Origin: Ideonella sp.
GTDB lineage: Bacteria; Pseudomonadota; Gammaproteobacteria; Burkholderiales; Burkholderiaceae_C
DNA: 64,000 nt
Direction: 5' to 3'
Assembly: GCF_016702655.1 (NCBI RefSeq)
Contig: NZ_JADJDO010000001.1
Location: forward strand, 248,001 to 312,000
How positions within the stretch are numbered: position 1 is the stretch's first letter; each line of letters begins with the position of its first letter. Below, one piece after another: positions 48,936 through 57,853 of the stretch. Position numbers and translations under genes: made by a program. The notes under the pieces are model-generated. The model did no database searches. It saw only the letters and a program-made list of their open reading frames with translations, and had not been told where the DNA came from.

Positions 48936-48969
48936 AAAAGAGCCTGTGCTGGAGAGTCCAGACAGGCTC
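48936..48969 (-). terminator. Rho-independent terminator after rpsO
   Basis: On the minus strand GAGCCTGT pairs with ACAGGCTC, with an inner CTGGA/TCCAG extension, followed at once by TTTTCGTTT. It sits 18 bases past the rpsO stop and before pnp, so pnp would depend on read-through or its own promoter. Confidence 0.8.
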
Positions 48970-48987
48970 GCGTGCTCGATGGCCGGC

Positions 48988-49257
<270 letters not shown>

Positions 49258-49396
49258 TGTGAAAGTTTCCTGTGTATCGCCGGCGATCCGCCCGTGGGCG
49301 GCGAAGCGGCTGTGGACTTGCGGTCGCAGGTGAAACGTACCCGCGCCGTGCTTGCCTGCCCTCCGGCAACTATCCCCGAAGCGCAAAGCCTGTCAA

Positions 49397-50545
49397 TTAT
49401 AGCCCAAGACCGCGCGCAAGCCGCTCCACTCCCTGCACCAGACGCGCCGGGTCGCGCGAGGCGAAGCACCAGCGCAGCCAGCCCTCGGCCTCGTCGCCAA
49501 AGGCCGAACCCGGCGCGAGGCCGAGGCCCGCTTCGGCCACGAGTCGCTTGGCGAAGACGAGCGAGTCGTCTTCGCCCGCGACGCGCAAGAACGCGTACAG
49601 GCCACCCTGGGGAACGGCCACGCTGACCCCCGGCAGTCCGGCCAGCCGCGGCAGCAGCGTGTCGCGGCACAGGCGCAGCCTCTCGACGAGCCCGGGCACG
49701 AATTCGTCGGCCTGAGCCAGCGCGGCCAGTGCGCCGCGCTGCACGAAGACCGGCGCGCACGAGGTGTTGAACTCGATCAGCTTGCCGATCGCCGGGATCA
49801 GCGACTCCGGCACGGCGAGCCAGCCCAGGCGCCAGCCCGTCATCAGGAAGCTCTTCGAGAAGCTGTGCGCGATGACGAGCCTGTCGTCGGGCTCGGCAAT
49901 GTCGGCAAAGCTCGGCGCCGCAGGGCCGTCCCCGAACCAGATGCGCTCGTAGACCTCGTCGGCGACGATCCAGGTGCCGGTGCGCCGGCAATGCTCGAGG
50001 ATGGCCTGCTGCTCGGGCCGCGTGAGTGTCCAGCCGGTGGGGTTGTTCGGCGCGTTGACGAGCAGCACGCGCGTGCGCCGGGTCACGGTGGCGAGCAGCG
50101 CGTCGAGATCGAGCGTCCACGCGCCGCCCTGCACGCCGAGCGCGAAGCGCTTGACCGCAGCACCGAGGATGGCCGGCTGCGCCGGCAGGTTGGGCCAGAC
50201 CGGAACGACGACCACGACCTCGTCGCCGGCGCCCGCCAGCGCCTGCATCGCGATCATCAGCGCGTTGACGCCCGACGACGTGACGGCGATGCGCTCGGCC
50301 GCGATGCTGCGGTGCAGCCCGCTTGCGTAGGCAGCGATCGCCGCGCGCAGCTCGGGCAGGCCGAGGTTGTGCGAGTAGAAGGTCTCGCCCTGCCGCAACG
50401 ACTCGGCGGCGGCGTCGCGCACGAAAGCGGGCGTCGGCTCGTCGCTCTCGCCGAACCAGAACGCGAGCACGTCGGCACGTCCGATCCCGGCGTTGGCGAC
50501 TTCGCGGATGCGCGAGGCGGGGAGGTTCTCGATCGCGGCTCGCAT
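49397..50545 (-). CDS. PLP-dependent class I/II aminotransferase
   Basis: This fold-type I aminotransferase of 382 residues begins MRAAIENLPASRIREVANAG. NAPNNPTGW, ADEVYERIWF and the SFSKSFLMTGWRLGW lysine motif are the PLP site; RWCFAS supplies the substrate arginine region. Relatives are annotated as aspartate- or alanine-type aminotransferases of unknown specificity. The ATG at 50545 is preferred over the open upstream sequence, which has no homology. It is divergent from the Hsp20 gene; the 97-base spacer should hold both promoters. Confidence 0.88.
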   Translation of the reverse strand: MRAAIENLPASRIREVANAGIGRADVLAFWFGESDEPTPAFVRDAAAESLRQGETFYSHNLGLPELRAAIAAYASGLHRSIAAERIAVTSSGVNALMIAMQALAGAGDEVVVVVPVWPNLPAQPAILGAAVKRFALGVQGGAWTLDLDALLATVTRRTRVLLVNAPNNPTGWTLTRPEQQAILEHCRRTGTWIVADEVYERIWFGDGPAAPSFADIAEPDDRLVIAHSFSKSFLMTGWRLGWLAVPESLIPAIGKLIEFNTSCAPVFVQRGALAALAQADEFVPGLVERLRLCRDTLLPRLAGLPGVSVAVPQGGLYAFLRVAGEDDSLVFAKRLVAEAGLGLAPGSAFGDEAEGWLRWCFASRDPARLVQGVERLARGLGL

Positions 50546-50642
50546 GCGGATGGCTTGCTCTTGAAATGGGCCGTTGCCGCACCACGTGCAGAAACATCGG
50601 TGGCCGCAGGGTGCGGCAGCCGCTTGATTGTAGGAGCCCACC

Positions 50643-51095
50643 ATGTTCGTCCTGCCCGTTTCCACCGCGCTGCATCGGCGCGCGATGCCCCGTCCGGTGC
50701 CCGCCTTTGCTGCGCGCGCCGGCGCCTGCGGCGTCGTCGCCGCCGAAGACAAGCCGAGCCGCCTGCCGCGCCTGGACGTGATCGAGAGCGACGCGGCCTA
50801 CAGCGTCGTGTTCGACATGCCCGGCGTCACGAAGGAGCAGGTCGAGGTCACGGTCGAAGGGCAGCGTGTCAAGGTCGCGACCCTCTCCGCGGCTGCGGCA
50901 GCCGAGCCGGCAGCCGCCGACGCCAAGGCCCGCATGCTCTACCGCGAGCGCGGCACTGCGCCCTATGCGCGCACCGTGGTGCTGCCCGACGAAGTGGACA
51001 ACGCCCAGTCGCAGGCGCGCTTCGAGAACGGCGTGCTGACGCTGACGCTCGCCAAGCGTTCGGCCGCGCGCGCGACGCAGATCCGGGTCAGCTGA
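50643..51095 (+). CDS. Small heat-shock protein, Hsp20/alpha-crystallin family
   Basis: This chaperone of 150 residues has an alpha-crystallin domain at about residues 43-140. RLDVIESDAAYSVVFDMPGVTKEQVEVTVEGQ opens it and the family-defining ARFENGVLTLTLAK closes it. An AGGAG ribosome site precedes the ATG (in TAGGAGCCCACC). The N-terminal 40 residues are variable, as usual. Its 3' end overlaps the convergent tsaD stop by 8 bases. Confidence 0.9.
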   Translation: MFVLPVSTALHRRAMPRPVPAFAARAGACGVVAAEDKPSRLPRLDVIESDAAYSVVFDMPGVTKEQVEVTVEGQRVKVATLSAAAAAEPAAADAKARMLYRERGTAPYARTVVLPDEVDNAQSQARFENGVLTLTLAKRSAARATQIRVS

Positions 51096-52139
51096 TCTCG
51101 GCAGCCGCCGTCGCGACGGTCGCCAGCGGCCAGCGCGGCAGCACGTCGAAGGCGTAGTCGCGCCGCGCGTCGGCGCTGCCGCGCTGCAGGCGCATCGCGG
51201 CAGCGAGCGCGATCATCGCGCCGTTGTCGGTGCACAGCGCGAGTTCGGGGTAGTGCACGCGCACGCCGCGCTGCGCACAGCCGGCATCGAGCCGCTCGCG
51301 CAGGTGCGCATTCGCGCCGACGCCGCCGGCAACCACCAGGCGCGCAAGGCCGCAGCGCTCGAGCGCAGCGAGCGACTTGTGGACGAGCACGTCGGCGATC
51401 GCCGCCTGCGTCGCCGCGGCGAGATTGGCGCGGTCCTGCTCGCACACGTTGCCGATCCTGCGCAAGCGCGTCATCACCGCCGTCTTGAGCCCCGAGAACG
51501 AGAAGTCGAGGTCGCCGCTGTGCAGCAGCGGCCGCGGCAGGTCGAACGCGGTTGCGTCGCCGAAGTCCGCGAGCCGCGCCAGCGCCGGCCCGCCCGGATA
51601 AGGCAGCCCCATCATCTTGGCTGTCTTGTCGAAGGCCTCGCCAGCCGCGTCGTCGATGGTCTCGCCGAGCAGCGCATAGCGCCCCACGTCATCGACGCGC
51701 ATCAGCTGCGTGTGCCCGCCCGAGACGAGCAGCGCGACGAACGGGAACTGCGGTGGATCGCCCGAAAGGAAGGGGGACAGCAGATGCCCTTCGAGATGGT
51801 GCACTCCGAGCGCCGGTTTGCCCAACGCCGCCGCGAGTGCACACGCAACCCCGCGCTGACGAGCAGCGCGCCGGCCAGCCCCGGCCCGCGCGTGTAGGCG
51901 ACGACATCGATTGCGGCCAGCGCCGTTCGCGCATCGGACACTACCTGGCGCGTGAGCGGCAGCACGCGCCGGATGTGGTCGCGCGACGCGAGCTCGGGCA
52001 CCACGCCCCCATAGGCCCGATGCATGTCGATCTGGCTGTGCAGCGCCTGCGCGAGCAACTGCGGAGCGGCGTCGCCCTCCACCTTCACCAGCGCCACGCC
52101 GGTCTCGTCGCAGGAAGTCTCGATGCCGAGGAAGATCAT
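51088..52139 (-). CDS. tsaD: tRNA N6-threonylcarbamoyladenosine transferase TsaD (one frameshift)
   Basis: This ASKHA-fold enzyme of the t6A tRNA modification complex starts MIFLGIETSCDETGVALV. The metal-binding histidines appear in the HHLEGHLLSP segment, and LLVSGGHTQL and VVAGGVGANAHLRERL are conserved. The N-terminal part (to about 51853) and the rest lie in different frames; restoring one G in the CCCC/GGGG run near 51850 joins SAG to CTLAAALGKPALGVHH. TsaD is normally essential, so a homopolymer error is more likely than a real mutation. The total of about 350 residues is normal. Confidence 0.9.
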
Positions 52140-52186
52140 CGAGCCGAGTGTATGCCGCACGCCTCCGGCTCGACGGGGCTGGAAGG

Positions 52187-53896
52187 TTAGCGAGGCAGCG
52201 CTTGCGCGCGCCGAGTCCGCCGCCGCTTCCACCACCACCACGCCGCCCACGGCAGGCCGACGATCGACAGCACCGCCCACGCGAGCGTCGCGTAGTCGGC
52301 GGGGGTCCAGGGTAAAGGCAGCAGATCGGGATCGCGCAGTTCGGGCGGGAAGGGCCGCGGCGGCACCGGCACGATCTGCGCCATTGCCGGGTCGGCGGGC
52401 ACGAGCGTGTGGTACTCCCAGGTCGAGACTGCCGGCGCATTGCCGAACGCGCGGCTGGACGGAAACTGCGGGAAGCGCAGGAAGGTCAGGGCTTCGAGAT
52501 CCTGCGCCAGCAGTGTCGCGAGCAGGCCGTCGCGCGCGGCCGCCGGGGCGTGGCCGATCTCGAGCAGGCTCGCGAAGGCCTGCTCGAGCGCCGCCGCCGG
52601 CATCAGGCGCGTCTGGTCGGTGCGCAGGTAGTCGAAGGCGAGCCTGGCCTTGTCGATCGAGCGGTCCCTGATCGCGATGAACGGATAGCCCAGCCACGCC
52701 AGCACGCGGCTCGAGGGGCCGCGCGCCGGCACATCCCAGCCGAGCGCGCGCAGCGTGTCGACGCTGATCGACGCGCAATTCTGGTTCGGGTGGTAGTAGA
52801 CGAGCTGATGGCGGTAGAACTGCTTGTAGACGCGGTTCAACGCCGACTGCACGAGTACCGCCGCGCGCTCGTCGGCAAGCACCGCGACCAGCATCGTCGT
52901 CGGGCGGTACCAGCCCTGGCCCGAGTTCAGGTCGGCGAGGTAGTTGTCGAGCGGCACCGGCGCCGCGATGATGCCCTTCTCGCTCTCGACATCGAGCGAG
53001 TAGAAGTTGTTGACGAGCCAGTTGCCGATGCTGCCGTCGGCCTGCACGCGCCCGGTGACGATCGCGAAGTGGCCGCCATGCGCCTCGTCGTCGTCGCCCT
53101 GCGCGCCGTTGACCATCAGGCCGATCACAGGCCGGCCGGCCCAGTCGGCGCGGCCGCCTTCGCGCTGCCAGAGCGTCATCGCCGCGTACGGGCTTTGCGC
53201 GCCGCCGCGCGGTTCCTCGCGCATCAGCGTGCGCAGCGCCTGCGCCGCTTCGCCCGGCGGCAGCGCGCGCGCCGACGGCGCCTGCGGGCCGAGGCGGAAG
53301 TCCTCGGGCCAGACCGTCCGCGCGACGAACACGCCGCCGTCGATGGCGCCGCGCAGCGCCAGCTCGCGCGTCGCGAAGAAGGCGAGCGACGTGGCATCGA
53401 CATACGAGCGATTGAGCGCGATCTTGGGCACGAGCCTCCACGGCAGCGTGCCCTGCGCCGTGGCGACGAGTTCGCGCTTGTCGCCCGCCAGGCGCGCGTG
53501 GCGGACCTGCAGCGGCGCCGCGACCCAGACCAGTGGCGGATAGTCGAGCGCGGCGCCGGCAGGCCGGGCCGCCGACCAGCGCGCGACATCGTCGAAGGGC
53601 CGCACGCCCGGCTCGAAGGCTGCCAGCGGCAGGCCCTCGCGCGGCACGGCGACGATCTCGTCGCGGAAGTACCAGGCGGCTTGGCGCTGCGGCGGCCGCG
53701 GCTCGGCGCGGCCCGGGCCGACCGTGAAGTCGGCGCTTGAATAGAGGCCGAACGGGCCTTCCGCGGCGGCCGGCACGTCAGCGGCCCGCGCCACGGCTGC
53801 AAAGACCGCGAAACTCCACACGATGGCGCCGAGCATGCGTCGCGCAGCCCGCCACTCTTGCGCACGCCCGCCGCGCTGAAAGCTCAATTGCGCCAT
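52187..53896 (-). CDS. Secreted/membrane protein, possible DUF4105 (Lnb-like) papain-fold domain
   Basis: This 569-residue protein has an N-terminal signal (MLGAIVWSFAVFAAVARAA at residues about 21-39) and a C-terminal span with a very basic tail (AWAVLSIVGLPWAAWWWWKRRRTRR). Between them lies a large periplasmic region. A histidine in DDEAHGGHFAIVTG and a cysteine in YHPNQNCASISVDTLRALGW are spaced as in papain-like DUF4105-type domains, some of which are lipoprotein N-acyltransferases. That link is inference from motif feel, not alignment. It is preceded by a low-content spacer and followed by tsaD in the same direction. Confidence 0.55.
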   Translation of the reverse strand: MAQLSFQRGGRAQEWRAARRMLGAIVWSFAVFAAVARAADVPAAAEGPFGLYSSADFTVGPGRAEPRPPQRQAAWYFRDEIVAVPREGLPLAAFEPGVRPFDDVARWSAARPAGAALDYPPLVWVAAPLQVRHARLAGDKRELVATAQGTLPWRLVPKIALNRSYVDATSLAFFATRELALRGAIDGGVFVARTVWPEDFRLGPQAPSARALPPGEAAQALRTLMREEPRGGAQSPYAAMTLWQREGGRADWAGRPVIGLMVNGAQGDDDEAHGGHFAIVTGRVQADGSIGNWLVNNFYSLDVESEKGIIAAPVPLDNYLADLNSGQGWYRPTTMLVAVLADERAAVLVQSALNRVYKQFYRHQLVYYHPNQNCASISVDTLRALGWDVPARGPSSRVLAWLGYPFIAIRDRSIDKARLAFDYLRTDQTRLMPAAALEQAFASLLEIGHAPAAARDGLLATLLAQDLEALTFLRFPQFPSSRAFGNAPAVSTWEYHTLVPADPAMAQIVPVPPRPFPPELRDPDLLPLPWTPADYATLAWAVLSIVGLPWAAWWWWKRRRTRRAQALPR

Positions 53897-53944
53897 GGGC
53901 GAAATTCATCTCGCGGTCGTTTCACCATGCTTCGAGGCGCAGTC

Positions 53945-54249
53945 TAGAGGTCGTCGCTGACGATGCAGGTGGCCTCATCGTCGAGATCGCGCAAGGCTGT
54001 GCACAGCCTGCTTGCGCGCACTCACCTTCCACTTGTCGGCCAGCGCCCTGCCTTCGGCGTCTTTCGCGAACTGCCCCGCATCCGCCTGCGCGACGGCAGC
54101 AAGCGTCTCTGCGATCTGCCACTCGTTGTGCCCGGACGAAGGCACGGATGGCCTCAGCCGCAAGGAACGACTTCTGGCGTCGGGTCGAAAGCGCAAGTCG
54201 ATCGAGCCGCTTCGACTTCGTCGTCCAGACGGGCAGTCATCGTCGTTGA
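53945..54249 (-). pseudogene. Ribbon-helix-helix antitoxin remnant (frameshifted)
   Basis: From an ATG at 54249 the pieces MSTTMTARLDDEVE, then RLDRLALSTRRQKSFLAAEAIRAFV in a second frame, then HNEWQIAETLAAVAQADAG...KDAE in a third, and finally RDLDDEATCIVSDDL, line up as a CopG/ParD-like antitoxin of about 100 residues. At least two and probably three indels break it. No toxin gene is recognisable next to it. The rest of the 53897-54518 interval holds only the leader of the secretion locus. Confidence 0.5.
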
Positions 54250-54518
54250 CATGGGCGTTCGGCCGCGCGGTGTTGCAATGTAGCCATCTTGCCACGGCAG
54301 CGTGACGCTCGATCGCCTGGGCTTGCAGCGAGGCCTGCCTTGACCCTTGTCATGCTGGCGCGCAAGCAACCCCTTCAATGCGGGTGCGCAAAGCAAATCG
54401 AGCGTGGACTCTCCGCGCTTCGGACATGTACTATTGGTTACGAATCAAGAAGTTCCGCGAGCCAGGCGCCTCGTTTCGGCAGCCGCCCGACTTACAGCAA
54501 CGAACCTCGAGGGGAGAA

Positions 54519-56451
54519 ATGGCATCGTCTCCGATTGCCACTGCGCTGGTTTGCGAACGGCCGCGCAGCCGCTCCTGCCTCGCACACTTCGCCGTGACTC
54601 CCCACTGCCCGCCGGCACGCGGCTGACCCGTATCGGCGCGCCGCACAGCAAGGCAGCGACTCGGCAATCCACCTCGCCCTGCTGCGCCGCCCGCTCGTCT
54701 TCGTGGCCGGGCTGTCGTTCTTCATCAACCTGCTGCAGCTCGCGCCGCGCGCTGTTCATGCTGCAGTTGTTCGACCGCGTGCTCACCAGCCAGAGCAAGG
54801 AAACATTGCTCGTCCTCCTGATCGGCATGGCCGTCGCGCTGGGCCTGATGCTGGCGCTGGATTACCTGCGCAGCCGGCTCCAAGGCGTGGCGGGCAACAT
54901 CCTCGGCGATTCGCTCTCTCCCGTCGTGGCCAAGGTGATGCTCGCGAACGTGGCGCGCAGCGGCAACCGCGGCGCATCCGATGGCCTGCGCGACGTGGCC
55001 GCGCTGCGCAACCTGTTCTCGGCCCAGGGCCTGCTGGCCTTCTTCGACACGCCCTGGGCGCTGGTCTACGTGGCCGTGATCTGGCTTGCGCACCCGGCCC
55101 TCGGCTGGGCGGCGCTGGCCTCGTCGGCCTTGATGCTCGGCCTGGCGCTGCTCAACGCTCGCATCACGCGCCGCGACATCGAGGTGCTGCAGAAGGAAGC
55201 CTCGCGCACCTCGCGCTACCTCGAATCCTCGATGCAGAACGCCGAGGTGGCGCAGGCGCTCGGCATGGGCGATGCGCTGATCGCGCGCTGGCGCAAGCTC
55301 AACGCCAACGTCGGCGCGCTGCGAGGGCCCACGGCGCGCAAGTCGGTCGCCATGGCCGCCATCACGCGCAGCACGCGCCAAGGCGTGCAGGTGCTGATTC
55401 AGGCGCTCGGCGCCTACCTCGTGATCACGGGCGAAGGCACGCCGGGCATCCTGGTGGCCACCACCATCCTGCTCGGCCGCGCGCTCGCGCCGGTGGAGCA
55501 GGTGGTTGCAAGCTGGAAGGTACTGGCCGAGGGGCGCCTGGCCTTTCGGCGCCTGAGCGAGTTGATGGGCGCAGTGGCCAGCCAGCCAGAGCGCATGCCC
55601 TTGCCGGCGCCAGCCGGCCGCCTGCAGGCGCAGGGCCTGGCCTACAGGCCGGCCAAGAGCGACCGGGTCATCCTCAACGGCGTGTCGCTCAGCCTGGAAC
55701 CTGGCGAATCTCTCGCCGTCATCGGCCCCAGCGGTGCGGGCAAGTCAACACTGCTGCGGCTGCTCACCGGCGTGTGGCAGCCCACTGCCGGCGCGGTGCG
55801 TCTGGACCATGTAGACCCAGCGCTATGGCCCCGCGCCGAGCTCGGCCCCTGGATCGGCTACGTGCCGCAAGACGTGGAGCTCTTCTCCGGCACCGTGGCC
55901 GAGAACATTGCGCGCCTGGGCGAAGTGGATTCCACCAAGGTCGTGCAGGCGGCGCAACGCGCGGGCATCCATGAGTTGGTGCTTGCCCTGCCCGAGGGCT
56001 ACGACACGATGGTCGACCCGGCGAGCGCCCTGCTCTCCCCCGGGCAGCGCCAACGCATCGCCCTGGCGCGCGCGCTGTATGGCGACCCGCGGCTGCTGCT
56101 GCTCGACGAGCCCAACGCCAACCTCGACGGTGCCGGCGAGCTGGCGCTCGGCGAGGCGCTGAAGGCCCTGCAAGGCAAAGTGACCACCGTGATGGTGACC
56201 CACCGCACCACCTCGTGCAGCACCTGGACAAGATGCTCTTGCTCGACGCCGGCCGCATGACGCACTACGGCACCGTCGCCGACGTGATGCACGCGCTCCA
56301 GCAACAACAACAGGCACAGCCAGGCGCCGGCCGCAGCCATCCATCGGGCCAGGTGGTAGCCATGCCCCGGCCTGCGGCGGGCGGCACATTCGCCCATGCC
56401 GGCACCCCGCCGCAGCCACCGCTGGCACACGACGGAGTCGCCGGCTCATGA
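54519..56451 (+). CDS. Type I secretion ABC exporter, PrtD/AprD-like (frameshifts at both ends)
   Basis: This exporter ATPase should move the RTX cargo across the inner membrane. The transmembrane domain includes LVFVAGLSFFINLLQLAP, FMLQLFDRVLTS and YLVITGEGTPGILVATTILLGRAL. The ATPase has Walker A GPSGAGKST, LLSPGQRQRIALARALYGD and Walker B LLLLDEPNANLD. There is no C39 peptidase domain, as in protease/lipase exporters. The likely start is the ATG at 54519 behind GAGGGGAGAA, but indels near 54610 and 54755 break the N-terminus, and one near 56213 displaces the true end (HLDKMLLLDAGRMTHYG) to the TGA at 56451. It overlaps the adaptor start. Confidence 0.85.
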
Positions 56452-57809
56452 TCAGCAGCGCCGCCAGCCAGGCCACGTTGCCCGCGGCCTCCGCAGGCGG
56501 CGCCAACCCCCTGCAGCCCCACCTGAACGAAGCGGCAAGGCTGATGCGCTGGGGCGCGGGCGTTGTCGTCTTCGGCCTGCTGCCCATCGGCGCGTGGCTG
56601 AGCCTGGCGCCGCTGGCCGACGCCGTGGTGGCGCCGGGCTTCGTGAAAGTGGACCTGAACCGCCGCCCCGTGCAGCACGCCGAGGGCGGCATCGTGCGCG
56701 AAGTGCTGGTGCGCGACGGCCAGCATGTGCGCCAGGGCGAGCCCATGCTGATCCTGGGCGACGTGTCGATCGACGCCGACAAGAATCGCCTGAACTTCCG
56801 CGTCAAGGCCGAGCGCGCGAGCATCGCGCGGCTAGAAGCCGAAAGCACCGCGGCGCGGGCCCTCACCTTCCCGCCCGACGTGGTGGAGGCCGCCAAGACG
56901 GACCCGCGCGTCGCCGAGCTGATGCTCAAGGAACGCGCCCTCTTCGACGCACGGCGCGATGCGATCACCGGGCAGATCACCCTGCTGCGTGCCCAGCGCG
57001 AGAAGGTGCTGCAGGAGATCGCCGCGCTGCGCTCCCAGGTAGCGCAGGCCGCCGAATCGTTGAAGTTCCAGAAGGCCGAACTCGAAACCAACCGCGGCCT
57101 CGTGAAAGACGGCTTCATCGCCCCCACGCGACTGTCGCAGCTCGAAGGCACCGTGGCCGACTACGGCGTAAAGCTCGAAGAGCGGCGCTCCGACCTGGCC
57201 CGCGCCGAACAGCGTATCGTCGACACCGACCTGCGCGCCCGTACGCTCGAAACCGACTACCGACAGCAGGCGAGCGACCAGTTAAAGGTCACGTCCTCGC
57301 GCCTGTCGGAGATCGAGCAGGAACTGCGCAAGTCCACCGACGCATCGGCACGGCAGGTGATCGTGGCACCGGCCAGTGGCGAGGTCATCGACCTCCGATA
57401 TCCGACACCGGGCTCGGTGGTGGCGCCGCGGGAAACCTTGGCCGACATCGTGCCCGCCGACGCGAAACTCGTCACCGAAGCGCGAATCAGGCCGGAAGAC
57501 GTCAACCGCGTTCGGCTGGGGCAGGCGGCAGAGGTTCGCTTTACTGCATTCAAGTACCGCACCACGTCACTAGTACCGGGGACGGTCACCTACGTCTCGG
57601 CAGACCGGCTATCTGACCGAGCCACCAATGCGCCGTACTACACGATACTGGTTGCGGTCGACTCGCGATCGCTCGAAGTGGCGGGCGAATTGAAGCTTCA
57701 GGCGGGTATGCCAGCCGAGGTATACATCAATGGCGAGCAGCGAACGCCGTTGCAATATGTGTTGGAGCCAATCACCCAAGTAGTTCGACGCGCAGGCAGG
57801 GAACGCTAA
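56448..57809 (+). CDS. HlyD-family type I secretion periplasmic adaptor
   Basis: This membrane-fusion protein of 453 residues bridges the ABC exporter to an outer-membrane TolC-like channel. One N-terminal span lies near residues 34-52 (GAGVVVFGLLPIGAWLSLAP). The lipoyl-like half motif follows (GIVREVLVRDGQHVRQGEPML), then a long coiled-coil hairpin (about 105-290) and the C-terminal beta domain with RIRPEDVNRVRLGQAAEVRF. The ATG overlaps the exporter stop by four bases. No TolC gene is in the window. Confidence 0.93.
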   Translation: MISSAASQATLPAASAGGANPLQPHLNEAARLMRWGAGVVVFGLLPIGAWLSLAPLADAVVAPGFVKVDLNRRPVQHAEGGIVREVLVRDGQHVRQGEPMLILGDVSIDADKNRLNFRVKAERASIARLEAESTAARALTFPPDVVEAAKTDPRVAELMLKERALFDARRDAITGQITLLRAQREKVLQEIAALRSQVAQAAESLKFQKAELETNRGLVKDGFIAPTRLSQLEGTVADYGVKLEERRSDLARAEQRIVDTDLRARTLETDYRQQASDQLKVTSSRLSEIEQELRKSTDASARQVIVAPASGEVIDLRYPTPGSVVAPRETLADIVPADAKLVTEARIRPEDVNRVRLGQAAEVRFTAFKYRTTSLVPGTVTYVSADRLSDRATNAPYYTILVAVDSRSLEVAGELKLQAGMPAEVYINGEQRTPLQYVLEPITQVVRRAGRER

Positions 57810-57853
57810 CTTAACTATTTCGTAACGTGTAAGAAATCTCAAGAGCTGACTTC

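Noticed and set aside
49258..49386. Longer S15 protein from an upstream ATG
   Set aside because: S15 is uniformly about 89 residues and the extra sequence has no homology-like features.
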